From Opitutia bacterium (GTDB lineage Bacteria; Verrucomicrobiota; Verrucomicrobiia; Opitutales; UBA953): 33,333 nucleotides of DNA. Each line of letters opens with the position of its first letter. Within the stretch, counting starts at the first letter, position 1. The stretch spans positions 1 to 33,333 of the forward strand of contig CANBWJ010000004.1 in assembly GCA_947373115.1 (NCBI GenBank). The letters are read 5' to 3'. Below, one piece after another: positions 1 to 8,863 of the stretch. Below the pieces are notes generated by a model. It saw nothing but the letters and a program-made list of their open reading frames with translations, was not told the DNA's origin and did not search any database. Both the position numbers and the translations under genes were made by a program.

Positions 1-44
1 AAGCCAGCGATGGCTTTTTGAATTTGGTCGATCACGTTACTCAT
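1..44 (-). CDS. atpA: F0F1 ATP synthase subunit alpha, N-terminal fragment (runs off window)
   Basis: Reverse strand reads MSNVIDQIQKAIAG from ATG at 44; immediately downstream of atpH in atp gene order. Confidence 0.7.
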   Translation of the reverse strand, partial: MSNVIDQIQKAIAG

Positions 45-74
45 GGTTTTGTAAATTTAGGTAGAGGTTAATTA

Positions 75-470
75 TTAGGAAAGGGATTTGGCGAGGTTCG
101 CTAAGCGCAAGGAGGCAGTGAGGTCGGTGACGTCGTCGCCGACGCGCACACGGAAGCCGCCGAGAAGTGCATCGTTGCGACGAAGCACGGGGCTGACTTT
201 ACGACCCAGCGCTTTGGTGAAGTGCGCCGCAATGGCATCCGACTCCGAAGCTGAGAGAGGGCCGGCGTGCTCGATGCGCGCTTCGCTGCGCGCGAGTTCA
301 CGACGAACGTTGGCCAAGTAAGCACGAAGCAATGGGCGCAATGTGTGTGCGGGACGCGACTTGCTTAAGGCGACTAAGACTGCACCCACACGTTCAGCGG
401 AAACCGCGCCGCTCTCCAGGGAGAGGGCGAGAAGTTTCTTGGCTTCAGCTCGAATGGTGACAGCGGACAT
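75..470 (-). CDS. atpH: F0F1 ATP synthase subunit delta (short form)
   Basis: 131 aa; C-terminal half has delta/OSCP pattern (GPLSASESDAI..LGRKV..LLGGFRVRVGDDVTD); position between atpF and atpA. Confidence 0.85.
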   Translation of the reverse strand: MSAVTIRAEAKKLLALSLESGAVSAERVGAVLVALSKSRPAHTLRPLLRAYLANVRRELARSEARIEHAGPLSASESDAIAAHFTKALGRKVSPVLRRNDALLGGFRVRVGDDVTDLTASLRLANLAKSLS

Positions 471-476
471 AGAAAA

Positions 477-1076
477 TTATCGGGAGGCGAGTTGTTTGGT
501 GGCCGCTTCGTTTAAGCGGGTGCGCTGCGCGTCATCGAGGTTTTGCTCGAGGACCTTAGCGGCGGTCTCAACCACGAGACGGGAAACTTCACCACGAACT
601 TCGTTCATCATCTTGCGACGATCCGCCTCAATGGCTTCCGCGCCCTTGCGGGCGATTTCCGCTTGAGCGGCGGACGCTTCGGCCTTGGCGGCTTCGACGG
701 TCTGCTTAGCGGAGTTGCGGGCTTCGGTGAGAAGCTTAGCGGCTTCATCCGAGGCTTGGGTTAAAAGTTGTTCGGCGTGCTTACGGGCGTCGGCAAGTTT
801 TTGTTCGGCCGAAGCACGGTCGCTTTGCAATTGCTCGGCTTGACGGATGCGCTCTTCGAGCTGTCCGAGTGCAGGCTTAATGGCAAAGCGGTAAAGGACG
901 AAGGCGAGGACGCTAAAATTGACTAACTGAGCGAGGAGGTGGGGGCCGTCGACGCCGAAGCTGCCGAAAAGTTGGATGATGGAGTCGACCGGGTTGCTCG
1001 AAGCCGCATGGGCTTCGGTGGTGGCGGCAGCGGCGTGACCGGGCTCCGCGTTAAGGAAGATTGAGAGTGAGGACAT
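477..1076 (-). CDS. atpF: F0F1 ATP synthase subunit b
   Basis: 199 aa; one N-terminal TM segment then long Ala/Glu/Lys coiled coil; atp operon context. Confidence 0.93.
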   Translation of the reverse strand: MSSLSIFLNAEPGHAAAATTEAHAASSNPVDSIIQLFGSFGVDGPHLLAQLVNFSVLAFVLYRFAIKPALGQLEERIRQAEQLQSDRASAEQKLADARKHAEQLLTQASDEAAKLLTEARNSAKQTVEAAKAEASAAQAEIARKGAEAIEADRRKMMNEVRGEVSRLVVETAAKVLEQNLDDAQRTRLNEAATKQLASR

Positions 1077-1110
1077 TTGATTTTAAATTAATCGGCGCTG
1101 GGAAAGAGAA

Positions 1111-1139
1111 GCGGCGAGCCCCCGAAGGGGCTTCGCCGC
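1111..1139 (-). other. GC-rich intergenic stem-loop between atpE and atpF
   Basis: gcggcgagcccc-cgaa-ggggcttcgccgc: near-perfect inverted repeat with one bulged base, just after the atpE stop, no T-tract. Confidence 0.6.
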
Positions 1140-1146
1140 GTAGTGG

Positions 1147-1350
1147 TTACTTCGTGAGGAAGATCGCGTAGAACGCGACCGCTTCAGCGAGAGCCATGCC
1201 CAGAATGGACTGGACGAGGATCTTACCGGAAGCCTCAGGATTGCGACCGACGGATTCTACTGCCTTGGCACCAACTAAGCCTACGCCAATTGCGGCGGCG
1301 AAACAGCCGATGGCGGCAGGGAGTGAACCAGTGATTTCAGCGATGATCAT
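1147..1350 (-). CDS. atpE: F0F1 ATP synthase subunit c
   Basis: Two-helix proteolipid with GRNPEA loop and MALAEAVAFYAIFL; start taken at MIIAEITG rather than the longer ORF start at 1377. Confidence 0.93.
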   Translation of the reverse strand: MIIAEITGSLPAAIGCFAAAIGVGLVGAKAVESVGRNPEASGKILVQSILGMALAEAVAFYAIFLTK

Positions 1351-1424
1351 GTTGTTGTGTTTTTGGTTTTTTCTCAACGCACCGCTTGGGGGATTCCCAG
1401 CAAGTCATACGCCTTGAAAGTAAA

Positions 1425-2270
1425 TTAATGGGCGTGTTCGTCGTCGGCGTGGCCGCCTTCGTGGTTACAGATGAGGCCGATGTAGACGGCCGAGAGGAGG
1501 GTGAAAACGAAAGCCTGGATGAGTCCGACCAGCACTTCGAGTAAGCCGGCCAAGGCGGGGACGACGTAGGGGGCGATGCCGCCGAGCGAGTGAATGAGGT
1601 TTTCGCCGCCGAAGACGTTGCCGTAGAGACGGAACGAAAGTGAAATAAGGCGGAAAGCGATGGAGACCATTTCGATACCACCGACGCCCAAGAAAATAAA
1701 GCTGAGCATAATCCACATCGGCCAGCCCACTTCTTTGCGGTCGGATTTATTACCAAACAAATCGAAGATTAAAACCTTCACGCCTGCGTAACGCAGCACG
1801 AAGTAAGTCCACGCCAAGAAAGAGACGATGGAAAGGGCGAGCGTGGTATTAAGGTCCGACGTCGCTGGGCGAATCGCATCGAGCCAATGGCCACCGTCGT
1901 TGTACTTTAAGGTGCCAACTCCAGGGAGTAGACCGCTCCAGTTCATCAACAGAATGAAAACGAAAAAACCGCAGAGCGTGGGGAAGACTTTACCAATCAT
2001 GCTCTTGCCAACAATCGGCTCGAGGGCGCTGCGCAGCCCCGAGGCCATATCTTCCACCAGGGCTTGGCCCTTGGAAGGAACAATCTTGGGCGTGCCGACT
2101 AACAGTCGCACCGCGATAATAATGAGCACGGCGATGATCCAAGTCGTCAGCACCGAGTTCGATACGGGGAAGCCGCCAATTTCGAAAAGGTTTTCGGCTT
2201 TTTGGCTGACACCTTCATTCGCAAAAACGAACGCTGGGGCAAAAATAGAGAGTAAAAGGGCGAGGCGCAT
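1425..2270 (-). CDS. atpB: F0F1 ATP synthase subunit a
   Basis: 281 aa polytopic protein; conserved SFRLYGNVFGGE and LLEVLVGLIQAFVFTLLSAVYIG. Confidence 0.95.
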   Translation of the reverse strand: MRLALLLSIFAPAFVFANEGVSQKAENLFEIGGFPVSNSVLTTWIIAVLIIIAVRLLVGTPKIVPSKGQALVEDMASGLRSALEPIVGKSMIGKVFPTLCGFFVFILLMNWSGLLPGVGTLKYNDGGHWLDAIRPATSDLNTTLALSIVSFLAWTYFVLRYAGVKVLIFDLFGNKSDRKEVGWPMWIMLSFIFLGVGGIEMVSIAFRLISLSFRLYGNVFGGENLIHSLGGIAPYVVPALAGLLEVLVGLIQAFVFTLLSAVYIGLICNHEGGHADDEHAH

Positions 2271-2390
2271 TAGACGCAGGAAGGTAGGTGTGAATGAAAC
2301 CGAGCAAATAGGTCAACCCTACGCTCTCCCCCGACCCACGAGTTAGGCCACTACCCCCATTCCTATTAGATTCTCTAATCTTAAGACCGG

Positions 2391-3026
2391 TCAGGGACTA
2401 AGCCGCTTAATGTCCCACGTTTTGCCAACCAAAGTGTATAAAAAGCGGTCGTGCAGGCGGTTAAGTCGGCCCTGCCAAAACTCATAGGAATCAGGAATTA
2501 AGTGGTATCCGCCCCAATTTTCGGGCTTGGGTACCGCGCCTTCAGAGTATTTTGCCTTAAGTTCCGCTAATCGGGCCTCCAGGGTACCTCGATCCGGGAT
2601 GACCTCGCTCTGCTCGGACGCCAAGGCGCCCAGCTGACTACCGTACGGCCTCTTGGCAAAATAGGTGGCGGACTCTTGTTCAGAAGTCTTTATCACTCTA
2701 CCACTTACGTGGATTTGACGCTCCAAGCCATACCAGGGGAAAAGTAACGAGGCCCGGGGTTCATGATCGAGCTGGGCGCCCTTGCGACTGTGATAATTCG
2801 TAAAGAAGGTGAGGCCGCGTTCATCCGCCGCCTTTAATAAGACAGTACGAGCATGGGGGGCTCCGGCAGCATCCACCGTACTTAAGACCATCGCATTAGG
2901 CTCGATGATGCCATCGGACTTCGCCTGCGCAAACCAGGCTTTGAATTGGGCCAAGGGACAGGGCAGCAGCTCGTCGCGGTCGAGTCCGTGCGTCGCATAC
3001 TCCTTACGGTGGTCCGATAAATCCAT
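2391..3026 (-). CDS. pdxH: Pyridoxamine 5'-phosphate oxidase
   Basis: 211 aa; ARTVLLKAADERGLTFFTNYHSRKG, FPWYGLERQIHVSGRV, EFWQGRLNRLHDR motifs. Confidence 0.96.
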   Translation of the reverse strand: MDLSDHRKEYATHGLDRDELLPCPLAQFKAWFAQAKSDGIIEPNAMVLSTVDAAGAPHARTVLLKAADERGLTFFTNYHSRKGAQLDHEPRASLLFPWYGLERQIHVSGRVIKTSEQESATYFAKRPYGSQLGALASEQSEVIPDRGTLEARLAELKAKYSEGAVPKPENWGGYHLIPDSYEFWQGRLNRLHDRFLYTLVGKTWDIKRLSP

Positions 3027-3117
3027 GAGCCCGAAAATACCGAAGCCGCGTCTACGTGCAAGCGTTTGCCGCCCTTCCCTCTCGCTTCTTCGGGTGAGCC
3101 AAACAAATTAGGCGGGC

Positions 3118-3855
3118 GTGAACTTAGTTTTGCTCACCGAAAAAGAATTGGTCGATGGCCTCGCCCTCGAAGACGCGCGCTCCGTTCACCTGCTCAACAC
3201 CGTCGGTCTTAAGGTGGGGGCGAGTTTTCATCTTGGAATTAAGAATGCCCGGCGCGGACTGGCGATCATCACCTCAACGCAGCCACGGCTTACCTTCACT
3301 GTAAAGTTTGAGGACGTGGTCCAAAAAAGATTTCCTCTCACGATCATCGTCGGGCTCCCCCGCCCCCAGACCGCCAAAAAAGTTTTGCACGATCTCGCGA
3401 GCGTCGGGGTAGATAAAATTATTTTCTTCGATACGGAGAAAGGCGACGCGGGTTATGCAACGAGTTCCCTTTGGAAAGACGGCGAGTGGACTGAGCACAT
3501 TGATAAGGGCGCCGAGCAAGCTTGCTCCGCTCATGTTCCTGAGGTCATCCGCTGTGCAACTTTAACTGAAGCCTTGGCAAATATTGACGCTGCCACTTGG
3601 AAGGTCGCGCTGGATCCATACGAGGCATCGCATGCACTGGGAGAAGGCACGCCCGCTGCACGTCGCGCTGTGCTGGCAATTGGACCTGAACGTGGCTGGT
3701 CGGCTGCCGAACGTGCGCTCTTATTAAAAAATAATTTTGATCTCCGTCATCTCGGCGACCGCATCTTGCGCGTAGAAAGTGCCGCCCTCGCCGGCAGCAT
3801 GATTGTGCTCTCCCAATTAAAGGTCTGGGAAAAGCATCGCCCTCTCGCTCCTTAA
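3118..3855 (+). CDS. rsmE: 16S rRNA (uracil-1498-N3)-methyltransferase, RsmE family
   Basis: 245 aa, GTG start; AIGPERGWSAAE and LGDRILRVESAAL SPOUT motifs. Confidence 0.92.
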   Translation: MNLVLLTEKELVDGLALEDARSVHLLNTVGLKVGASFHLGIKNARRGLAIITSTQPRLTFTVKFEDVVQKRFPLTIIVGLPRPQTAKKVLHDLASVGVDKIIFFDTEKGDAGYATSSLWKDGEWTEHIDKGAEQACSAHVPEVIRCATLTEALANIDAATWKVALDPYEASHALGEGTPAARRAVLAIGPERGWSAAERALLLKNNFDLRHLGDRILRVESAALAGSMIVLSQLKVWEKHRPLAP

Positions 3856-3856
3856 C

Positions 3857-4414
3857 TTAAGTGCGAACGAGAATCGAGGCCGCTGGCTGACCTTTTCCTT
3901 TTCCGATAATCTTTTTAAGTTTCCAGCCCGCCGGTACGGGAACCTCAAAACCTCCGGGTGCTTCTAAGATCACCCGCGCATCGTCCGATACATTTGCATA
4001 AGAAACAGCGGCTTGAGCAATGTCTTCGGCTTTGGTTTCCCATAGTTCCCAGGGAGGATCAGCGAAAACAATATCGAAGGTTTCATCCAGCTTTACGGGC
4101 TTTGTTGCGTCGCCCGTAATCACTTTAAGGGGTAAGGCGGGCAGCTGCATCGACTTCGCCACGGCCTGGGCGTTCGCGTCGAGTTCACTGCCTGCTCGGA
4201 GATCGACACAAACGGCCGACTTCGCGCCGCGACTTAAAGACTCGAGCGCATACGCACCTGTGCCCGCAAAAAGATCCAGCACCGTGGCGTTGGGAATGAA
4301 TGCTGCCAGTGAACTGAAAACGGCTTCGCGAATGTAATCGGTGGCGGGGCGGACGCCCCCCTTGGAGGGAACGCGCAATTGAATGCCGCGTGCAATGCCG
4401 CCCGTGATGCGCAT
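3857..4414 (-). CDS. rsmD: 16S rRNA (guanine-966-N2)-methyltransferase, RsmD family
   Basis: 185 aa; MRITGGIARG..R, VLDLFAGTGAYALESLSRGA, DIVFADPPWE. Confidence 0.93.
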   Translation of the reverse strand: MRITGGIARGIQLRVPSKGGVRPATDYIREAVFSSLAAFIPNATVLDLFAGTGAYALESLSRGAKSAVCVDLRAGSELDANAQAVAKSMQLPALPLKVITGDATKPVKLDETFDIVFADPPWELWETKAEDIAQAAVSYANVSDDARVILEAPGGFEVPVPAGWKLKKIIGKGKGQPAASILVRT

Positions 4415-4444
4415 GGGGTTAAATTTCGCTATCGCCGAAGAAGG

Positions 4445-5260
4445 TCAACGGCGTTCCGCACCGAGCTTCTGTTTACTAGGCGACCAACAAGTGGTTCGTC
4501 CGCCGATCACCGTGCGCTTCAATTCTTGTTTAGACTGCGGACATTTTCCGCCATCGCTCCAGCGGTGATTAAACAACCACGTGCGTGGAGGGTCGGACCA
4601 ATCCTTGCCAATGACGCGCATCGCATCGGCGCAAACTTTCTTAAGGGTCGCATGTAATTTCTTGGTCGCGGCTGGACCAAAATTTCCCGCCATTGCGGCT
4701 GGGTGAAAGCCTGCACGCCACAAAACTTCGTCGGCCATCCAATTGCCAATGCCCGGAAAGCGCTCCTGCATGAGTAACACGGACTTTATGGGGGCACGAG
4801 CACGACGCTTGAGAAACGCCTCGACCGCCGACACGGTAAAATCTTTCGAGAGAATGGGTGGCGCGATTTTTGCCCACCAATCGGGCACGCCTTCGCCCTG
4901 GTAAAATTGCACGCGGCCAAATTGTCGGGGGTCGACAAAGAATAGATTCTTTCCGCCCGACATCTTAATGACGAAATGATCGTAGGGCGTGGGTGCACGC
5001 CGATCGTCGCCCCACTCAAGTCGGCCCGTCATGCCCAAATGCAAGCCAACCCAAATACCGTTACTGAAGCGGAATGCCATTTGCTTGGCCGCAGCATGCG
5101 AAGAGTAAAACGTCGCGCCCTTGAGCAGTCGGCTAATCTTCGCCGTGTTCAGTCCGCGATTCACACGGGCGGCCTTGTGCCAGCTCACCCCTGAGACTTT
5201 CTTGCCAATGCCCACGTCCCACTGTCGGCGGAAATATTCAACTTCGGCTAATTCGGGCAT
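4445..5260 (-). CDS. Fpg/Nei-family formamidopyrimidine-DNA glycosylase
   Basis: 271 aa; N-terminal PELAEVE, LHLGMTGRLEW, FPGIGNWMADEVLWRAG (H2TH), GGRTTCW; zinc finger degenerate. Confidence 0.9.
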   Translation of the reverse strand: MPELAEVEYFRRQWDVGIGKKVSGVSWHKAARVNRGLNTAKISRLLKGATFYSSHAAAKQMAFRFSNGIWVGLHLGMTGRLEWGDDRRAPTPYDHFVIKMSGGKNLFFVDPRQFGRVQFYQGEGVPDWWAKIAPPILSKDFTVSAVEAFLKRRARAPIKSVLLMQERFPGIGNWMADEVLWRAGFHPAAMAGNFGPAATKKLHATLKKVCADAMRVIGKDWSDPPRTWLFNHRWSDGGKCPQSKQELKRTVIGGRTTCWSPSKQKLGAERR

Positions 5261-5317
5261 GGGCGGCTTTAATTAATCCATGGTTGAGCCTGTGACATTC
5301 TCTTACAAGGTGGATTT

Positions 5318-5839
5318 ATGTCCGCGGCCCCCGCTCTACCCTTCAAAATCAGCGTCCTCGTTTTTATCCACGATGACGCAGGAAAGCTTTTACTCATTCA
5401 ACGCACCAAGGCCCCCAACCAGGGGTGCTGGAGTCCGGTCGGCGGAAAATTAGAAACCGCCGAAGGCGAATCACCCTTTGAGTGCGCGGTGCGCGAAGTG
5501 GCCGAAGAGACCAATCACGCCATCACGACTTCTGATCTTCACCTCTTCGGTATGGTTTCGGAAAAAGGCTATGAGGGGCAGGCGCATTGGCTCATGTTCC
5601 TCTTCGATTGTCGTAAACCCCTACATAAAATTCCGACAACCATCGACGAAGGGCATTTCAAATTCTTTTCGCGTGAAGAAATTAACGGTATTCAAATTCC
5701 TGCCTCTGACACCACCATCATCTGGCCGATTTATGATCAGCACCGTCGTGGCTTCATTGCGTACCGTGCCGAGTGTCATCCTGGAGCGCCGCTGCAAATG
5801 ACCATTGAAGAATCGAGTCAGCGACCTAACCTCGATTGA
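5318..5839 (+). CDS. NUDIX hydrolase
   Basis: 173 aa; Nudix box GGKLETAEGESPFECAVREVAEETN. Confidence 0.93.
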   Translation: MSAAPALPFKISVLVFIHDDAGKLLLIQRTKAPNQGCWSPVGGKLETAEGESPFECAVREVAEETNHAITTSDLHLFGMVSEKGYEGQAHWLMFLFDCRKPLHKIPTTIDEGHFKFFSREEINGIQIPASDTTIIWPIYDQHRRGFIAYRAECHPGAPLQMTIEESSQRPNLD

Positions 5840-5842
5840 ACG

Positions 5843-6895
5843 ATGGACGACGCTGGCTTTACGGGAGAATTTAAACGCACTAATCGTAAACCCACTTTTG
5901 CCATCGGTGAAGCGTTGCGCGAATACTTGGCACGCGAAGGCCGCGAAGTCGCCCTGCCCGTCACGTACGCCGACCTTCGTGCCTACTCCGAAGCGATTCC
6001 CTTATTAGACCGCGGCAAAGATACGCTTTGGGAAACAGTCACCTACCCGCCTGATGTGATGGCCAAGCTCTCGCAAGGGTTACTCGAGATTTATGCCCTC
6101 TTGCGCGGCGAAGGCGGCATGCGTGTGTTCCGCCACGTCTACGTCGACCGTGTTGATTTCTGCTCCTTCGGCAATTCGCAGCCCTTCCGCATCCGCATCG
6201 TCAATGCGACGAATGAAAATCACGATTACTTTTATATTAAGACCGGTGATGCCTCGCGGGTTTGCGGACTCGAGCTCGAGCACCTTCTCTCGCCGAATCG
6301 CATCCACTACCTCACGGGCGGCGAATCTCTGGTCGAAGAACACGTCACCGGCATTCCGGGCGACGTTTTTGCAGAAAAGTGGCTAGCCGCCGACGGACAC
6401 CACCCCGTGCGCCTGGCCAAGGAGCTTATAAAATTTGAGGAGCGCTGCCTGGTTCGCCTCTTGGGCGACATGCGGGCCTATAATTTCGTGGTCGCCGTAA
6501 CACCCGACTTCGACGCCACCGCGATCCGCGTCCGGGCCATGGATTTCGACCAACAATCCTACGATGGACGTCTGAGGTTCTATCTACCAGGATCATTTAA
6601 GGAAAATCGGCCCTTCACCGAACTCTGCCGCCAACACATCAACGCCGATTCGGCCGCCCAGTATCGCCGAGAAGAGCGCTCCCTTATTCACCGTCGATTA
6701 TTAGCCGCCCCAGATCGGGTGCACGATCTCCTCCAGGCCATGGAGTCTAATTTATTATCTACCCCAGAGAAAGCACTCGAGCTGGCGGAGGGTTTAGCCG
6801 ATTATCACCAAGACCCCGCCTTCCGCAAGCATTCAACGATGGCGGGGTTAATTGCAGAAAGTTTGGCCCGTTTGGATAGAATCTTGCGCACTTAA
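5843..6895 (+). CDS. Uncharacterised protein with kinase-like (APH/HipA-like) motif layout
   Basis: 350 aa intact ORF 3 nt after the NUDIX stop; FYIKTGD, LELEHLL, LVEEHVTGIPG, GDMRAYNFVV, AMDFDQ in kinase-like order. Confidence 0.6.
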   Translation: MDDAGFTGEFKRTNRKPTFAIGEALREYLAREGREVALPVTYADLRAYSEAIPLLDRGKDTLWETVTYPPDVMAKLSQGLLEIYALLRGEGGMRVFRHVYVDRVDFCSFGNSQPFRIRIVNATNENHDYFYIKTGDASRVCGLELEHLLSPNRIHYLTGGESLVEEHVTGIPGDVFAEKWLAADGHHPVRLAKELIKFEERCLVRLLGDMRAYNFVVAVTPDFDATAIRVRAMDFDQQSYDGRLRFYLPGSFKENRPFTELCRQHINADSAAQYRREERSLIHRRLLAAPDRVHDLLQAMESNLLSTPEKALELAEGLADYHQDPAFRKHSTMAGLIAESLARLDRILRT

Positions 6896-6949
6896 AAGAG
6901 TAAGCGCTGGACAGGAAGCGCGCTAAGCAGGCAAACTCTGAAGCCTGCG

Positions 6950-8863
6950 ATGAGCGACTCTTTAAGGCACGAATGTGGCATTGCCCTGGTCCGACTGACT
7001 AAGGACCTCAAGTGGTATCAAGAAAAGTACGGCACGGCCTTACACGGGTTCAATCAACTGTTCCTCTTAATGGAGAAGCAGCACAACCGCGGCCAAGATG
7101 GCGCAGGGATTGGCAGTGTGAAAATTGGTGCCGAAAACGGTGAAGCATTTTTATTCCGCGACCGGGAAATCGGCGCCCAGGGCCTGACCCAAATTTTTAC
7201 CCGTCAGATTAAAGCTTACTCTGATATGGTACGCGAAGCGACCATCGTCCCCGAATTTCCCGAAACCGTTAAGCGCTACTTCGATTTCGGCGGCGAGCTC
7301 TTGCTCGGACATCTGCGTTACGGCACGTCGGGTAATTTTGATTCCGTTTCCTGCCACCCCTACGCACGTAAATCCATTTGGCCGACCCGTAACCTGTTAG
7401 TCGCGGGCAATTTCAATCTCACCAACACGCCCGCCCTGAATGCCTCGCTGACGGAGCGTGGCGCGCACGTGATTTATTCAACGGATACGCAATCCATTCT
7501 CGAAGAGATCGGCTTCTGGCTCGATGAAGAACACGATCGCCTGTTTAAGGCGTTTCGCGATCAAGGCCTTGAGGGCACGGCAGTCCAAAAAGAAATTTCT
7601 AAGCACCTCGATGTAGGCAATGTGCTACGCAAAGCTGCTAAAAACTGGGATGGCGGTTACGCCATCGCTGGCCTAGTCGGCAACGGCGACGCCTTTGTCG
7701 TACGCGACCCCAACGGCATTCGCCCCGCTTGGTATGTGAAGACCGATGATTTAATTGCCGTCGCCTCCGAACGAGTGGCGCTAATGACCATTGTGGGCGT
7801 TAACCAGGAAGACGTGAAAGAAGTTCCGCCGGGTGCAGCCTTAATTATTAAGGCCGACGGCCGACATGTCATTGAGCCCATCCACACGCCTGGAAAGAAA
7901 CTCCATTGCTCATTCGAACGGATTTATTTCTCGCGCGGTAACGACCCTGAAATTTATGCCGAGCGTAAAGCCCTTGGTGCGGCTCTCGCCAACGATGTTC
8001 TGGAATTAATTAAAGAGGACCATGATCGCGCGGTCTTCTCTTATATTCCTAACACGGCTGAAATCGCCTGGTACGGCTTAATGGAGGAGCTCCGCCGTCG
8101 CCGTCGCGTCCAAGTGCGTAACAAATTAGCCGAAGCCTTGCGGGCAGGTAATTTAGATGAAGCTGCCATTGATCGTCTGGTTTTAGGTGGCTGGCCACGT
8201 GGCGAAAAAGTCGCCCATAAAGACGTCAAACTCCGCACCTTTATCTCACAGGAGAAAAACCGCATGCAGATGGCCTCGCACGTGTACGATATTTCGTATG
8301 GCACCGTGCGCGAGGGCGATACCTTGGTGTGCGTCGATGATTCGATTGTGCGCGGCACCACGCTGCGTCAGTCCATTCTGCGCATCTTGGCCCGTCCGAA
8401 TCCGAAGCGGATTGTTATCGCCTCAACCGCTCCGCAAATTCGCTACCCCGATTGTTACGGCATTGATATGTCGGAGATGGGCAAATTCATCGCCTTCCAA
8501 GCCGCCGTGGCCCTCTGCAAAGAACGGGGCATGAATGACCTCTTGCGCGATGTTTACGAAGATTGTTTGGCGCAGGCCAAGGGCCCCGCCAGTGAGATGA
8601 AGAATCATGTGAAGCGTATCTACGATGCGTTCACCGCCCAAGAAATCGCCGTGAAGGCCGCCGAATTGGTTTACCCTCACAAGTCGGTCTGGAAGGGCGA
8701 ACTCGTGATTGTATTCCAAAAAATTGAGTCCCTACACAAGGCCTGTCCACAAAGTCTGGGTGATTGGTATTTCACAGGCAACTACCCGACGCCCGGGGGT
8801 TACGGCGTGCTCAACCAGGCCTACATTAATTACTGGGAAAAGCGCGAAGGCCGCGCCTATTAA
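6950..8863 (+). CDS. purF: Amidophosphoribosyltransferase, long form
   Basis: 637 aa; N-terminal MSDSLRHECGIAL, EKQHNRGQDGAG, LLLGHLRYGTSG (Ntn amidotransferase); VCVDDSIVRGTT PRPP loop. Confidence 0.9.
   Translation: MSDSLRHECGIALVRLTKDLKWYQEKYGTALHGFNQLFLLMEKQHNRGQDGAGIGSVKIGAENGEAFLFRDREIGAQGLTQIFTRQIKAYSDMVREATIVPEFPETVKRYFDFGGELLLGHLRYGTSGNFDSVSCHPYARKSIWPTRNLLVAGNFNLTNTPALNASLTERGAHVIYSTDTQSILEEIGFWLDEEHDRLFKAFRDQGLEGTAVQKEISKHLDVGNVLRKAAKNWDGGYAIAGLVGNGDAFVVRDPNGIRPAWYVKTDDLIAVASERVALMTIVGVNQEDVKEVPPGAALIIKADGRHVIEPIHTPGKKLHCSFERIYFSRGNDPEIYAERKALGAALANDVLELIKEDHDRAVFSYIPNTAEIAWYGLMEELRRRRRVQVRNKLAEALRAGNLDEAAIDRLVLGGWPRGEKVAHKDVKLRTFISQEKNRMQMASHVYDISYGTVREGDTLVCVDDSIVRGTTLRQSILRILARPNPKRIVIASTAPQIRYPDCYGIDMSEMGKFIAFQAAVALCKERGMNDLLRDVYEDCLAQAKGPASEMKNHVKRIYDAFTAQEIAVKAAELVYPHKSVWKGELVIVFQKIESLHKACPQSLGDWYFTGNYPTPGGYGVLNQAYINYWEKREGRAY

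Noticed and set aside
343-764. Plus-strand ORFs opposite atpH/atpF
   Set aside because: Low-complexity composition with no recognisable motifs; antisense to well-supported ATP synthase genes
1147-1350. Possible Na+-coupled ATP synthase c subunit
   Set aside because: No Gln in helix 1 at the Na+ site and helix 2 reads AEAVAFY, so proton coupling is more likely
1337-1756. 139-aa minus ORF overlapping atpB and atpE
   Set aside because: Out-of-frame reading of atpB/atpE with Ser/Thr/Pro-rich nonsense composition
2365-2379. ATTAGATTCTCTAAT inverted repeat between atpB and pdxH as terminator
   Set aside because: Only a 6-bp A/T-rich stem with no T-tract; could be chance
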